Notes: a model not told the origin generated them from the letters alone. 64,000 nt of DNA from an uncultured Prevotellaceae bacterium (GCA_902771155.1 CACXVS010000007.1:21892-85891), one strand, 5' to 3'; shown: positions 41,263-51,442, numbered from the stretch's first letter. Numbers and translations are program-made.

Positions 41263-42858
41263 ATGATTATGAATCAGGAGATAGAAAGAAGACGAACTTT
41301 TGCGATTATTTCGCATCCGGATGCCGGTAAGACCACACTGACGGAGAAATTCCTGTTGTTTGGTGGCCAGATACAGGTAGCTGGAGCCGTTAAGAATAAT
41401 AAGATCAAGAAGACAGCTACAAGCGACTGGATGGACATTGAAAAACAGCGTGGAATCTCGGTATCCACTTCAGTGATGGAGTTTGACTATACCCCCGATG
41501 GTAAAGACATCGAGTATAAGGTGAACATACTAGACACCCCAGGTCACCAAGACTTTGCTGAAGACACTTTCCGTACGCTGACAGCTGTTGACTCGGCCAT
41601 TATCGTGGTGGATGGTGCCAAAGGTGTAGAGACGCAGACACGCAAATTGATGACCGTTTGTCGCATGAGGAAGACGCCCGTCATTATTTTCATCAATAAA
41701 ATGGACCGTGAGGGACGTGACCCCTTCGATCTGCTCGATGAACTGGAACAGGAACTGGAGATCAAGGTACGCCCTTTGTCGTGGCCTATTGACCAAGGTG
41801 CCAAGTTCAAGGGCGTGTATAACATCTACGAACAGAAACTAGACCTGTTTACCCCCGACAAGCAGCGAGTGACTGAGAAGGTGGAAGTGGATATCGACAG
41901 CGCTGAACTCGATGCTCGGGTAGGGGAACAGGATGCAGGGAAACTGCGTGAAGACCTGGAACTAGTGGATGGTGTGTATCCCGAGTTCGATGTGGAGACA
42001 TACCGTTCGGCTGAGGTGGCTCCTGTGTTTTTTGGTTCTGCCCTCAATAACTTTGGTGTGCAGGAGCTGCTGAACTGTTTTGTGGAGATAGCTCCCTCAC
42101 CACGCCCCACGAAGGCAGAGGAACGCGATGTGCAGCCCGAAGAGCCTAAATTTACGGGCTTTATCTTCAAGATTACGGCTAACATAGACCCCAACCACCG
42201 TTCATGTATCGCCTTTTGTAAGGTGTGCTCAGGACGTTTCCAGCGCAATGTGCCCTATCTGCATGTACGGCAAGGGAAGACGATGCGATTTACCTCGCCC
42301 ACGCAGTTTATGGCACAGCGTAAGAGTACCATCGACGAGGCTTGGCCAGGCGATATCGTAGGACTGCCCGATACGGGTGGCGTGTTCAAGATTGGCGATA
42401 CCATCACCGAAGGCGAGCAACTGCATTTCCGCGGATTGCCTTCATTTTCGCCCGAACTCTTCAAATATATCGAGAACGATGATCCTATGAAGTCGAAACA
42501 ACTGCAGAAGGGCATCGACCAATTGATGGACGAAGGAGTGGCCCAACTTTTTGTCAATCAGTTCAATAACCGCAAGATTATCGGTACGGTGGGACAGTTG
42601 CAGTTTGAGGTGATTCAGTATCGACTTGAGAACGAGTACAACGCTAAGTGCCGCTGGGAGCCTGTGCATCTGTATAAAGCCTGTTGGATAGAGAGCGACG
42701 ACGACGCTGAGTTGGAGAACTTCAAGAAGCGCAAATACCAATATATGGCTAAGGATAAGGAGGGGCGCGACGTATTCCTCGCAGACTCAGGTTACGTGCT
42801 CTCAATGGCGCAAGAAGACTTTAAACACATCAAATTCCACTTCACAAGTGAGTTCTAG
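41263..42858 (+). CDS. prfC: Peptide chain release factor 3
   Basis: RF3 is the GTPase that recycles RF1/RF2 after peptide release. G-domain motifs are [14 protein letters not shown] (G1), RGISV (G2), DTPGHQDF (G3) and [10 protein letters not shown] (G4). The later [23 protein letters not shown] and C-terminal [20 protein letters not shown] are typical. At 531 residues it has the normal length. The ATG at 41269 (MNQEIERRR) is an alternative start two codons in. Its last bases overlap the frame of the next gene, whose real start is 4 bases after the stop. Confidence 0.96.
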   Translation: MIMNQEIERRRTFAIISHPDAGKTTLTEKFLLFGGQIQVAGAVKNNKIKKTATSDWMDIEKQRGISVSTSVMEFDYTPDGKDIEYKVNILDTPGHQDFAEDTFRTLTAVDSAIIVVDGAKGVETQTRKLMTVCRMRKTPVIIFINKMDREGRDPFDLLDELEQELEIKVRPLSWPIDQGAKFKGVYNIYEQKLDLFTPDKQRVTEKVEVDIDSAELDARVGEQDAGKLREDLELVDGVYPEFDVETYRSAEVAPVFFGSALNNFGVQELLNCFVEIAPSPRPTKAEERDVQPEEPKFTGFIFKITANIDPNHRSCIAFCKVCSGRFQRNVPYLHVRQGKTMRFTSPTQFMAQRKSTIDEAWPGDIVGLPDTGGVFKIGDTITEGEQLHFRGLPSFSPELFKYIENDDPMKSKQLQKGIDQLMDEGVAQLFVNQFNNRKIIGTVGQLQFEVIQYRLENEYNAKCRWEPVHLYKACWIESDDDAELENFKKRKYQYMAKDKEGRDVFLADSGYVLSMAQEDFKHIKFHFTSEF

Positions 42859-42862
42859 ACTT

Positions 42863-45415
42863 ATGAGAAAAATAGTTATATCCATCCTGTTGATGCTTCC
42901 CCTGTTGCTACAAGCACAGATAACAGGTGTGGTGGTTGATGAATCCGATGGTGGACCAGTGCCTTATGCCTCTGTCCAGTATAAAGGTAACAATGTGTCG
43001 GTAGTGGCCGACGGTAATGGCCGTTTCCGCATAGAGCGCCATAACGGTTGGCGAATGACCATCAGTTCAGTGGGTTATCGTGAGCAGGTGATCAACGTGA
43101 ATCCAAAGACTCCCACTCAGATGACCATCCGACTGGCTTCTGACAATCGTACGCTTAGTGAAGTGACCATCAAGTCGAAGAAAAGTTCTCGCTATCGCCG
43201 AAAGAACAACCCTGCCGTTGATCTGATGCGCAAGGTGATTGCCAACAAGAAGAAAGCCGACCTGAAGCGTCACGACTACTATAGCTATCAGAGTTATCAG
43301 AAGATAGCACTCGGCCTCAACGATATCAAGAAAGAGACACTCGAGAAGGGTATCTTCAAGCGTTATCCTTGGCTTAGAGAGCAGGTTGACACCAGTCAAT
43401 ACACCGACAAATTGTGGTTGCCGCTGACGGTCGATGAAATGGTGACCGAACATTTGTGGCGCAAGGATCCCAAGGCAGAGCGTACCATTGTGAAAGGTAC
43501 GAAGTCGAGTGGTGTGAACGACTTGTTCCAGACTGGCGATATGTTGACTACAGTGATGCGTGAGACATTTGCCGACGTGGATATCTACGATGATTATATC
43601 CTGCTGATGCGCCATAAGTTCAGCTCACCTATCGGTCGCGATGCCATCCAGTTTTATCGTTATTATATCACCGATACCGTCTATGTAGGCAACGACCGCT
43701 GTATCCAGCTTGATTTTCTGCCTAATAACCAGCAAGACTTCGGATTCCGTGGGCAGATATATATCATTGCCGATACCACTCTCCATTATCAGGTAAAGCG
43801 TTGCGAGCTCTATATACCTCGTTCGAGCGATGTGAACTGGGTGGAGTCGATGCAGTGTATGCAGGAGTTCTCGCAACAGGATGACGGTGAGTGGCTACTC
43901 ACCATCGACGATATGGTGGTGGAGCTGATGCTAACCGACTTTATACAAAAAGGGGTGGTGACGCGAACGACGCGTAAGACCGATTTCTCTTTCGACCCCA
44001 TTGCTGATGCGAGGTTCAAGAAGAAGAATCCGCTACAGGTGGAGCCTGGCTCCGACAACCGTAGCGATGAGTTCTGGGCCGAACATCGACAGGTGGAGTT
44101 TACCAAGAGTGAGGCTGGCATGGGTGGTTTCCTCGATCATCTGGAGCAGTTGAAGGGCTTTAAGTATGTTATTTTTGTGCTGAAAGCACTCTTTGAGAAC
44201 TATCTGGAAACAGGCTCGCGCGATAAACCCAGTAAGTTTGACGTTGGCCCCATCAACACGTTTATCTCGCAGAACTTCTACGACGGTCTGCGTTTCCGTG
44301 TGGGTGGTCAGACCACAGCCAACCTGAATCGCCACCTTTTCGCCAAAGGCTATTTGGCCTACGGCACGAAGACGCACGAGAAATACTATAACGCAGAACT
44401 CACTTATTCGATTACGCCTAAGTCGTATCTGCCTCAGGAGTTCCCTGTGAACAACATTATCTTCTCTTCAAAACGCGATGTGGCCTTGCCCAGCGATAAA
44501 TATGCTGTAACGGATAAGGATAATGTGTTCTCTTCGTTTAAGGTTCACGATATCGATAAGATGTTTATGTATAACACCCAGAGGCTGGCTTACGAATTTG
44601 AGACCTCTACGCATTGGCGCTTTTCAGCAGACCTGAAGATGGAGCGTATAGAGCCTATCGGAAGTTTTGAGCTGTTGCCCGTTGGTCCAGAGGCTACACC
44701 ACTCTCTAAGATGCGTTATACGGAATCGACCTTTGGTATCCGTTTTGCCCCCGATGAGAAATTTATCAATACCAAGCAGCGTCGTCGTACCACGAATAAG
44801 GATGCCTGGTATGCACAGATGCAGCACACTATTGGCTATCAGGGATTCTTAGGTGGCGACTATGCTTATAATTACTCAGAGTTTGAGTGGTTCCGTCGTA
44901 CTTGGCTTCCGATGAGTTGGGGTAGGATCGATACACGTCTGCGATTAGGCATACAATGGAATCAGGTTCCTTGGCCATTGCTGCCTATGCCTCAGGCCAA
45001 CCTCTCTTATGTGGTGGCACCGCAGCTGTTTAACATGATCAACAATATCGAGTTCTTGAACGACCGTTTTGGTTCGCTGATGTTTACTTGGGAGATGGGT
45101 GGTAAGATATTCAACCGCATTCCCTTGTTGCGCAAACTGAAATGGCGTGAAATCCTAGAGTTTAAGGGGCTATGGGGTGCGCTCTCTGATAAAAATAATC
45201 CCTATCTACCAGAAAACCAGTCGAGTTCGCGGTTGATGGTGTTCCCGTCGAACAGCTTTATCATGGACAGCAAGCACCCTTATTTCGAGTATGCCATCGG
45301 TGTGCAGAACATCTTCAGTCTTATACAGATAGAGTACGTTCATCGTATCAATTATCTCTACCTGCCTACTGCTGCCAAGCATGGTATTCGCTTTACCATC
45401 AACCCTTCGTTCTAA
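42863..45415 (+). CDS. DUF5686 outer-membrane protein with carboxypeptidase-like regulatory domain
   Basis: The 850 residues begin with a signal peptide (1-18, LLLQAQ) and a CarboxypepD_reg-like beta domain (ITGVVVDESDGGPVPYASVQYKGNN ... VSSVGYREQ). A long DUF5686-type region follows (KSSRYRRKNNPAVDLMRKVIANK, YYSYQSYQKIALGLNDI), ending in a set of beta strands (IEYVHRINYLYLP...RFTINPSF) consistent with an outer-membrane barrel with a terminal aromatic residue. The function is unknown; such proteins are widespread in Bacteroidetes envelopes. The ATG at 42863 is chosen because the upstream codons lie in prfC. Confidence 0.88.
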   Translation: MRKIVISILLMLPLLLQAQITGVVVDESDGGPVPYASVQYKGNNVSVVADGNGRFRIERHNGWRMTISSVGYREQVINVNPKTPTQMTIRLASDNRTLSEVTIKSKKSSRYRRKNNPAVDLMRKVIANKKKADLKRHDYYSYQSYQKIALGLNDIKKETLEKGIFKRYPWLREQVDTSQYTDKLWLPLTVDEMVTEHLWRKDPKAERTIVKGTKSSGVNDLFQTGDMLTTVMRETFADVDIYDDYILLMRHKFSSPIGRDAIQFYRYYITDTVYVGNDRCIQLDFLPNNQQDFGFRGQIYIIADTTLHYQVKRCELYIPRSSDVNWVESMQCMQEFSQQDDGEWLLTIDDMVVELMLTDFIQKGVVTRTTRKTDFSFDPIADARFKKKNPLQVEPGSDNRSDEFWAEHRQVEFTKSEAGMGGFLDHLEQLKGFKYVIFVLKALFENYLETGSRDKPSKFDVGPINTFISQNFYDGLRFRVGGQTTANLNRHLFAKGYLAYGTKTHEKYYNAELTYSITPKSYLPQEFPVNNIIFSSKRDVALPSDKYAVTDKDNVFSSFKVHDIDKMFMYNTQRLAYEFETSTHWRFSADLKMERIEPIGSFELLPVGPEATPLSKMRYTESTFGIRFAPDEKFINTKQRRRTTNKDAWYAQMQHTIGYQGFLGGDYAYNYSEFEWFRRTWLPMSWGRIDTRLRLGIQWNQVPWPLLPMPQANLSYVVAPQLFNMINNIEFLNDRFGSLMFTWEMGGKIFNRIPLLRKLKWREILEFKGLWGALSDKNNPYLPENQSSSRLMVFPSNSFIMDSKHPYFEYAIGVQNIFSLIQIEYVHRINYLYLPTAAKHGIRFTINPSF

Positions 45416-45426
45416 TGATATGTATT

Positions 45427-46008
45427 ATGACAAGAGAAGAAGATATCAAGAAAGCTGTTGAGACGATGCGAAAGGGTGGAGTAATTCTCTATCCGACCGA
45501 CACCGTGTGGGGCATAGGATGCGACGCAACTAATGCGGAGGCTGTGGCCAAAGTATATCAGATTAAGCAGCGCGACGATACGAAGGCATTGATCTGTCTG
45601 GTTGATTCGGATGCAAGGATGCAACGGTATTTTCGACAGGTGCCTGATGTGGCTTGGCAGATTGTGGATAGTCTAAAGGAGGGAGACTCAAAACCTACGA
45701 CGCTTATTCTCGATGGAGCCATCAATCTGGCTCCGAACCTGATTGCTGAAGATGGTAGTGTGGGTATGCGTATTACCAACGAGCCTTTCTCGAAGGAACT
45801 CTGCTTTAGATTCCAAAAGGCTATCGTCTCCACCTCTGCCAACATCAGTGGGGAGCCTGCTGCGCAGAATTACAGTGACATCGACCCGAGAATCATCGAG
45901 GCGGTGGATTATGTATGCTGGAGTCGTAGGCAGGAGCATAAGCCTCATACCCCATCGAGCATTATCAAGTTAAAAGGAAACGGAGAAGTTGAGATAATCA
46001 GGAAATAA
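45427..46008 (+). CDS. L-threonylcarbamoyladenylate synthase (Sua5/YrdC/YciO family)
   Basis: The 193 residues (ATG at 45427) match the YrdC fold. GGVILYPTDTVWGIGCDATN is the classic motif. KQRDDTKALICLV, the PTTLILDG strand, and SVGMRITNEPFSKELC and STSANISG complete the active site. The enzyme makes threonylcarbamoyl-AMP for the t6A modification of tRNA. It lacks the extra Sua5 domain, so it is the short YrdC-type enzyme. It follows the DUF5686 gene by 11 bases. Confidence 0.92.
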   Translation: MTREEDIKKAVETMRKGGVILYPTDTVWGIGCDATNAEAVAKVYQIKQRDDTKALICLVDSDARMQRYFRQVPDVAWQIVDSLKEGDSKPTTLILDGAINLAPNLIAEDGSVGMRITNEPFSKELCFRFQKAIVSTSANISGEPAAQNYSDIDPRIIEAVDYVCWSRRQEHKPHTPSSIIKLKGNGEVEIIRK

Positions 46009-46015
46009 TATGAGG

Positions 46016-46060
46016 CACGTATTTCACAGATTAACGTGGATTGAATCTGTGTCAATGGAA
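46016..46060. repeat. CACAGATT...AATCTGTG inverted repeat
   Basis: The arms CACAGATT and AATCTGTG lie about 11 bases apart between two genes. Similar short strings (GATTAACACGGTT near 39740 and TTTATCCGTGTCTT near 41240) occur in other gaps, as is common in Bacteroidales. Confidence 0.5.
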
Positions 46061-46065
46061 TAAGA

Positions 46066-47868
46066 ATGGAAGCAACAACAGACAGAAGACCTAAGTGGCT
46101 GATGCGCCTGCATGAGTGGCGCGTGGCACATGTCAGCGAGAGGATGTTTATGATTATTCTCGCTCTGATTGTAGGCTTCTTTGCGGCTGTCGCTGCCTTT
46201 TCGCTCCACTGGATCATCAACCAGATTGTGATGCTGCTGACAAGTTCGTTTGAGAAGTCGCATGCCAACTGGCTCTATCTGGTGTATCCTGTGGTGGGTA
46301 TCTACCTGACGTCGCTCTTTGTACGCTATATCGTAAAAGACAATATCTCGCATGGTATTACGCGCATCCTCTATGCCATCTCGTCGAATAAATCGAGGTT
46401 AAAGTCACACAACTGCTGGTCGAGTGTGATAGCATCAGCTATTACGATTGGTTTTGGTGGATCTGTGGGAGCCGAGGCTCCTATTGTGCTGACGGGTTCG
46501 GCCATCGGATCGAATTTGGGACAATTGTTCCATCTGGATCGTAAGATGCTGATGACATTGGTGGGCTGTGGTGCAGCAGGAGCCATCGCAGGTATTTTTA
46601 AGGCACCAATAGCTGGCCTGGTGTTTACGCTAGAGGTCTTGATGATCGACATGACGATGTCGGCTTTGCTGCCCATCTTGGTGTCGTGTGTAACCGCCAC
46701 GTGCTTTACTTATATCTTCAGTGGCGATGCTGCATTGTTTACCTTTCACCTCGACAGCGGGTGGTCGGTAGAACGAATACCGGCTTGTGTGTTGTTGGGT
46801 GTGGTTTGTGGACTTATCTCACTCTATTTTATCCGGATGATGGGTGCCTGCGAGGATGTGTTTGCTAAGTTCAAGGACCATCCGCACATCAAACTGGCTA
46901 TTGGTGGAACAGTGCTGAGTCTGCTGATATTCCTCTTTCCTGCACTCTATGGTGAGGGCTATAGTAGTATAAACCTGCTGTTGAACGGACGGACAGAGGC
47001 TGATTGGAACCAGATTCTGAATAATTCATTGTTCTCTGGACAGGGTTCGTTATTGATTATTTATATCGCTTTGGTGCTGTTTACGAAGGTGCTGGCCACC
47101 TCAGCCACAAATGGTGGCGGCGGTTGTGGCGGTACATTTGCACCGTCGCTGTTTATCGGCTGTCTGACTGGTTTCCTGTTCTCTCGTTTGTGGAATATCA
47201 ACGCCCTTGGAGTGTATGTGCCAGAGAAGAATTTTGCTCTGTTGGGTATGGCAGGCGTGATGTCGGGTGTGATGCATGCGCCATTGACAGGTATCTTCCT
47301 TATAGCGGAGCTGACAGGAGGCTACTCGATGTTTATGCCACTGATGATAGTTAGTGTGTGTGCTTATCTGACAATCATCATCTTTGAGCCTCACAGCATC
47401 TATGGATCACGACTGGCCCGACAGGGAAAGCTGTTGACTCATCATACCGATCATGCTGTACTGACGCTGATGAATTTGGATTCTGTGATTGAAAAGGATT
47501 ATTTGAGCGTGACACCCGATATGGAACTGGGACAGATTGTCCACAAGATCAGTCGTAGCCACACCTCTGTGCTGCCGGTATTGGATGCAGGAGGGATGCT
47601 GTTGGGCGAGATCGATATAGCCAACATCCGTAATGTGTTGTTCCGCATCGAACTATATCATCATTTTACGGCCTCACAGCTGATGATAGAGCCAAAGGCT
47701 ACACTGAGTGATGCTATGCCGATGGCTGATGTGATGCAGACATTCGACAATACGGGGGCAAACTGGTTGCCTGTGTTCGATGCAGACAGTCGTCTGAAAG
47801 GTTACATCTCGCGCCAGCGTATCTATACCATGTATCGCAAAATGGTGGCCGATATGAGTGAGGATTAG
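46066..47868 (+). CDS. ClC-family chloride channel/antiporter with C-terminal CBS pair
   Basis: The 600 residues have about ten membrane helices followed by two CBS domains (from about residue 470). Filter regions are GFGGSVGAEAPIVLTG (equivalent to GREGP, keeping the gating Glu) and GGTFAPSLFIG (GxFxP). The upstream GSGIP-type segment is degenerate. The CBS pair (MELGQIVHKISRSHTSVLPVLDAGG; ANWLPVFDADSRLKGYI) may bind nucleotides and control gating. It carries out H+/Cl- exchange or chloride conductance in the inner membrane. Confidence 0.92.
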   Translation: MEATTDRRPKWLMRLHEWRVAHVSERMFMIILALIVGFFAAVAAFSLHWIINQIVMLLTSSFEKSHANWLYLVYPVVGIYLTSLFVRYIVKDNISHGITRILYAISSNKSRLKSHNCWSSVIASAITIGFGGSVGAEAPIVLTGSAIGSNLGQLFHLDRKMLMTLVGCGAAGAIAGIFKAPIAGLVFTLEVLMIDMTMSALLPILVSCVTATCFTYIFSGDAALFTFHLDSGWSVERIPACVLLGVVCGLISLYFIRMMGACEDVFAKFKDHPHIKLAIGGTVLSLLIFLFPALYGEGYSSINLLLNGRTEADWNQILNNSLFSGQGSLLIIYIALVLFTKVLATSATNGGGGCGGTFAPSLFIGCLTGFLFSRLWNINALGVYVPEKNFALLGMAGVMSGVMHAPLTGIFLIAELTGGYSMFMPLMIVSVCAYLTIIIFEPHSIYGSRLARQGKLLTHHTDHAVLTLMNLDSVIEKDYLSVTPDMELGQIVHKISRSHTSVLPVLDAGGMLLGEIDIANIRNVLFRIELYHHFTASQLMIEPKATLSDAMPMADVMQTFDNTGANWLPVFDADSRLKGYISRQRIYTMYRKMVADMSED

Positions 47869-47911
47869 GTGATAGATAATTATTGATAGTTGACAGTTAA
47901 TAGTTGATAGT
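47869..47911. repeat. TTGATAGTTGACAGTTAATAG intergenic repeat
   Basis: A 36-base run of TTGATAG, TTGACAG and TTAATAG strings before fmt. The same kind of string lies at 59105-59128 in reverse and inside the GH2 gene at 34244. Confidence 0.6.
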
Positions 47912-48889
47912 ATGGAGAAAAAAGATTTGCGGATCATTTTTATGGGGACGCCGGAGTTCGCCGTTGAGACGCTGAAGGCGTTGGTGGAGAACGAGTATAA
48001 TGTGGTGGCGGTGGTAACACAGCCCGACAAACCTGTGGGACGGCATCAGGATACGGTGCAGCCCTCGGAAGTGAAGAAGTTTGCTTTGGAGCATCAACTC
48101 CCCGTGCTTCAGCCAGAGAAGATGAAGGATCCGGTGTTTGTGGAACAGTTGAAGAGCTATAAGGCTAATCTGCAAGTGGTGGTGGCCTTTAGGATGCTCC
48201 CTGAAGTGGTATGGGATATGCCGCAATACGGCACCTTCAATGTGCATGCTGCCTTGTTGCCCCAGTATCGCGGTGCAGCTCCCATCAACTGGGCTGTCAT
48301 CAACGGAGAGACGAAGACGGGCGTGACCACCTTCTTTCTCGACAAAGATATTGATACCGGTCGCGTGATCTTGCAGAAGCCTTTCGACATCCCCGATGAG
48401 GCTAATGTGGAATACGTTTATGATGGCTTGATGCACCTCGGTGCCGAAATCTGTCTGGAGACACTTGAGAAGATTATTGCTGCCGACGGACATCCGGAGA
48501 GTATTCCTCAGGAAGAACTTGAGGGGAAGTTTAAGCGACTCTATGAGGCTCCGAAACTCTTTAAGAATGTCTGTGAGATAGACTGGAACCGTCCTTGCAA
48601 ACGTATCTATGACTTTATTCGTGGTCTGAGTCCATATCCTGGTGCATGGACAACACTCTTGGGTCCTAACGGCAAGACGGTGGATCTGAAGATATTCAAG
48701 ACCACTAAGACGGAGAAACAGTTAGGCATGAGACTGGGAACGATTGTGGTGTATAAGGGTGTGCTCTATATCACTACTGCCGACTATATGTTGCAGATTG
48801 ACGAGTTGCAGATGGCTGGTAGGGAGCGGATGAAAGCACGCGACTTCTTGAATGGAAATAAAAATATTGAAAGTTATATAATAAAATAA
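47912..48889 (+). CDS. fmt: Methionyl-tRNA formyltransferase
   Basis: The enzyme formylates Met-tRNA(fMet) using 10-formyl-THF. It starts IIFMGTPEFAVETL. VVVAFRMLPEVVW, NVHAALLPQYRGAAPINWAVINGE (the HASLLP-type active site) and FFLDKDIDTGRVI are all present. A C-terminal beta-barrel (from about residue 210) binds tRNA. At 325 residues it is full-length. It is followed by a 37-codon ORF and rpe. Confidence 0.95.
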   Translation: MEKKDLRIIFMGTPEFAVETLKALVENEYNVVAVVTQPDKPVGRHQDTVQPSEVKKFALEHQLPVLQPEKMKDPVFVEQLKSYKANLQVVVAFRMLPEVVWDMPQYGTFNVHAALLPQYRGAAPINWAVINGETKTGVTTFFLDKDIDTGRVILQKPFDIPDEANVEYVYDGLMHLGAEICLETLEKIIAADGHPESIPQEELEGKFKRLYEAPKLFKNVCEIDWNRPCKRIYDFIRGLSPYPGAWTTLLGPNGKTVDLKIFKTTKTEKQLGMRLGTIVVYKGVLYITTADYMLQIDELQMAGRERMKARDFLNGNKNIESYIIK

Positions 48890-48938
48890 GGTATATGTGC
48901 GTTTCTTAGGTATAAACAACTTCAAATTGTGATTGCCT

Positions 48939-49052
48939 ATGAAGATTTCTACTCCCGAAGAATTTAAGCCCAGAGCACTGACGCTCGACATTATCCGGCA
49001 GGTAGCCTACACGTACAGACCGAACAAAAAAACGGCGTATAGCCTGAATTAG
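48939..49052 (+). CDS. Candidate small protein of 37 aa between fmt and rpe
   Basis: An ATG-started frame reads MKISTPEEFKPRALTLDIIR and continues with a basic, aromatic tail ending YRPNKKTAYSLN. It fills most of the fmt-rpe gap and stops three bases before the rpe ATG, as in an operon. Its codons look like those of neighbouring genes and there is no better gene in this gap. I do not recognise a family and see no strong ribosome site, so it could be chance; comparison with the same gap in related genomes would decide. Confidence 0.5.
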   Translation: MKISTPEEFKPRALTLDIIRQVAYTYRPNKKTAYSLN

Positions 49053-49055
49053 AAA

Positions 49056-49703
49056 ATGGCATTAGTATCACCTTCATTGCTCGCTGCCGACTTCTTGCAT
49101 CTCGACCGCGACATCGACATGATTAACAGAAGTGAGGCCGACTGGCTTCATCTTGACGTGATGGACGGATCGTTCGTTCCAAACATCTCCTTCGGATTCC
49201 CCGTTCTAGAGGCTGTGGCCAAAGCTTGTAAGAAGCCGCTCGACGTGCATTATATGATTGAGCGTCCAGAGCGGTATATCCAGCAGACAGCTAAACTTGG
49301 TGCTATGATGATGAATGTGCACTATGAGGCCTCTGTTCATCTGCATCGTACGGTTCAGGAGATCCACAACGCAGGTATGAAGGCTGGAGTAACTCTGAAC
49401 CCATCGACTCCCGTCTCAGTATTGGAGGATATCCTCGGTGATGTGGAGATGGTGCTGTTGATGAGCGTGAACCCCGGTTTTGGCGGTCAGAAGTTCATCG
49501 AGAACACCATCGATAAAGTGAAGCGCCTGCGCCAGATGATAGAGGCTAAGGGACTGCAAACACTTATCGAGGTGGATGGCGGTGTGCAAGGAGAAACGGC
49601 CCCCCGACTGGTGGCAGCGGGTGTCGATGTGTTGGTTAGTGGCAGTTATGTGTTCAATGCTCCCGAACCAGAGACGGTGATTCGTCAACTCAGGACTCTA
49701 TAG
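49056..49703 (+). CDS. rpe: Ribulose-phosphate 3-epimerase
   Basis: The 215 residues are a TIM-barrel epimerase interconverting ribulose 5-phosphate and xylulose 5-phosphate. PSLLAADFLHLDRDI, HLDVMDGSFVPNISFG (metal-binding Asp), DVHYMIERPERYI and MSVNPGFGGQKFI are the family signatures, and EVDGGV and GSYVF mark the phosphate site. The 3' end overlaps the ECF sigma gene tail to tail by 14 bases. Confidence 0.96.
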   Translation: MALVSPSLLAADFLHLDRDIDMINRSEADWLHLDVMDGSFVPNISFGFPVLEAVAKACKKPLDVHYMIERPERYIQQTAKLGAMMMNVHYEASVHLHRTVQEIHNAGMKAGVTLNPSTPVSVLEDILGDVEMVLLMSVNPGFGGQKFIENTIDKVKRLRQMIEAKGLQTLIEVDGGVQGETAPRLVAAGVDVLVSGSYVFNAPEPETVIRQLRTL

Positions 49704-50289
49704 CCAGATTCACACCGTATTCCTTCGTCAGTTTACGCAGATTCATCAGGGCGTAGCGCATACGTCCCAGTGAGGTGTTGATGCTGACATTCGTCTGTTC
49801 GGCAATCTCCTTGAACGACAACTCCTGGAAATAGCGCATGAAGACCACTTCGCGCTGTGTCTCAGGAAGCGCCTCCATCAAGCGTTTCACATCCTTGAGT
49901 ACCTGTTCGTTGGACAGCTCGCTTTCGCGGTTGCTGTCCAGCATCGAGGCGCTGTTCAGGTTTGAAAGATCGTTGTCCTTACCTGTTTCTATGATCTTGC
50001 TGCTCTTCACAGCCCTGTAGTGGTCGATGATGACATTGTGTGCTATACGGGTTACCCACCAGATAAACTTACCGGATACGGCATATTGACCGCCCTGTAA
50101 CTTGGTTATCACTTTCAGGTAGGTCTCCTGAAAGAGGTCATTGGCCAAGTCTTCATCTTTCACCACATACATGATATAGGTGAAAATCTTGTCTTGACTC
50201 CGTGAAAGTAACTCGTCGAATGCTCTGTTATTACCATCGATGTAAGCTAATGCCAACTGTTCGTCGGTCATACTTTCCAACGTGCTCAT
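49690..50289 (-). CDS. ECF-type RNA polymerase sigma factor
   Basis: A 199-residue sigma factor with region 2 (NRAFDELLSRSQDKIFTYIMYVVKDEDLANDLFQETYLKV) and region 4 with its helix-turn-helix (LPETQREVVFMRYFQELSFKEIAEQTNVSINTSLGRMRYAL). Region 3 is absent, as usual for ECF factors. No anti-sigma gene adjoins it, which is unusual for many ECF factors but seen in some Bacteroidetes groups. A TACTTTTG promoter element lies about 75 bases upstream. The target genes are unknown. Confidence 0.9.
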   Translation of the reverse strand: MSTLESMTDEQLALAYIDGNNRAFDELLSRSQDKIFTYIMYVVKDEDLANDLFQETYLKVITKLQGGQYAVSGKFIWWVTRIAHNVIIDHYRAVKSSKIIETGKDNDLSNLNSASMLDSNRESELSNEQVLKDVKRLMEALPETQREVVFMRYFQELSFKEIAEQTNVSINTSLGRMRYALMNLRKLTKEYGVNLAIES

Positions 50290-50363
50290 ACTTTATTCTC
50301 ATTTAATACTGAGTAAAGTCTGTTTCGATAGGCAATAATGGTTTAAATTGTTAATACTGGCGG

Positions 50364-50371
50364 CAAAAGTA
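50364..50371 (-). promoter_or_regulatory. Promoter -7 element of the ECF sigma gene
   Basis: TACTTTTG on the minus strand, about 75 bases before the ATG. The upstream TTTG is not clear. Confidence 0.4.
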
Positions 50372-50402
50372 TGAATTTTTGTTGAAACAACCAAATAAAA
50401 TC

Positions 50403-50448
50403 AAAAAAAAATGAGAAATAAGTCCGTTTTAGGGGCCTATTTCCCATT
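50403..50448 (-). terminator. Terminator of rfbA
   Basis: On the minus strand AATG.GAAATA.G.CC (from 50448) pairs with GG.C.TATTTC.CATT (to 50410), with single-base interruptions, followed by seven T (complement of 50409-50403). It lies about 29 bases after the rfbA stop. Confidence 0.65.
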
Positions 50449-50476
50449 ATTTTGAGGTCAGAATCTTTCTAAAAGC

Positions 50477-51361
50477 CTACTTTTTGTACTCCTCTGCACG
50501 GCGCATCAGGTACTGGCCGTAATCATTTTTTATCATCGGTTCTGCTAGTTTCTTCAGTTGCTCCTTGTCAATCCAGCCCCGTTTGAAGGCGATTTCCTCC
50601 AGACAAGCTACTTTCAGGCCCTGACGCTTCTCGATAACCTCTATGAAGGTCGATGCCTCGGAGAGTGAGTCGTGGGTACCCGTATCAAGCCAGGCAAAAC
50701 CGCGCTGCAGTGTCTGTACCAATAGGTTCTTCTGTTGCAGATACACTTGATTGACCGTTGTAATCTCCAGTTCCCCACGAGCACTGGGTTTGATGTTCTT
50801 AGCTATCTCCACCACGCTGTTTGGATAGAAGTAGAGCCCCACTACAGCATAGTTGGATTTAGGTTTGGCAGGCTTCTCCTCAATACTCAGACAATTGCCG
50901 TTCTCATCAAACTCGGCAACTCCATAGCGCTCAGGATCGTTCACGTAATAGCCGAATACAGTGGCATGGTTGTTTTGTTCTGCATTGATGACGGCCTGTT
51001 TCAGCATACCAGTGAATCCGCTGCCGTAGAAAATGTTATCGCCCAAGACGAGACAGGCACAGTCATCGCCGATAAACTTCTCACCAATGATGAAGGCCTG
51101 AGCCAGACCGTCGGGGGAAGGCTGCTCTGCATACTCGAACTTGACACCCAGTTCCGAACCATCACCCAACAGACGCTTGAAACCAGGCAGGTCGTAAGGT
51201 GTGGAGATAATCAGGATCTCGCGGATGCCAGCCAGCATCAGCGTTGAGATGGGGTAGTAGATCATCGGCTTGTCGAAGATGGGGATTAACTGTTTTGAAA
51301 CTCCCTTTGTAATGGGGTAGAGGCGTGTGCCCGAACCACCGGCTAATACGATTCCTTTCAT
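50477..51361 (-). CDS. rfbA: Glucose-1-phosphate thymidylyltransferase
   Basis: RmlA makes dTDP-glucose from dTTP and glucose 1-phosphate, the first step to dTDP-rhamnose. The 294 residues start [18 protein letters not shown], then [44 protein letters not shown] and [21 protein letters not shown], all family hallmarks, ending with [10 protein letters not shown]. It is full-length. A TATCTTTG element lies 23 bases upstream of the ATG. Confidence 0.96.
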   Translation of the reverse strand: MKGIVLAGGSGTRLYPITKGVSKQLIPIFDKPMIYYPISTLMLAGIREILIISTPYDLPGFKRLLGDGSELGVKFEYAEQPSPDGLAQAFIIGEKFIGDDCACLVLGDNIFYGSGFTGMLKQAVINAEQNNHATVFGYYVNDPERYGVAEFDENGNCLSIEEKPAKPKSNYAVVGLYFYPNSVVEIAKNIKPSARGELEITTVNQVYLQQKNLLVQTLQRGFAWLDTGTHDSLSEASTFIEVIEKRQGLKVACLEEIAFKRGWIDKEQLKKLAEPMIKNDYGQYLMRRAEEYKK

Positions 51362-51383
51362 GTCATGTGATTGTTTGATGGTG

Positions 51384-51391
51384 CAAAGATA
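51384..51391 (-). promoter_or_regulatory. Promoter -7 element of rfbA
   Basis: TATCTTTG on the minus strand, 23 bases from the rfbA ATG and divergent from a TACCTTTG at 51435. Confidence 0.5.
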
Positions 51392-51434
51392 ATAAAAATA
51401 ACGACATAAGCGTGAAGAATTAAGAAAAAAGTTG

Positions 51435-51442
51435 TACCTTTG
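51435..51442 (+). promoter_or_regulatory. Promoter -7 element of the 206-aa gene
   Basis: TACCTTTG, 31 bases before the ATG at 51474. No clear TTTG was found at the right spacing. Confidence 0.5.
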
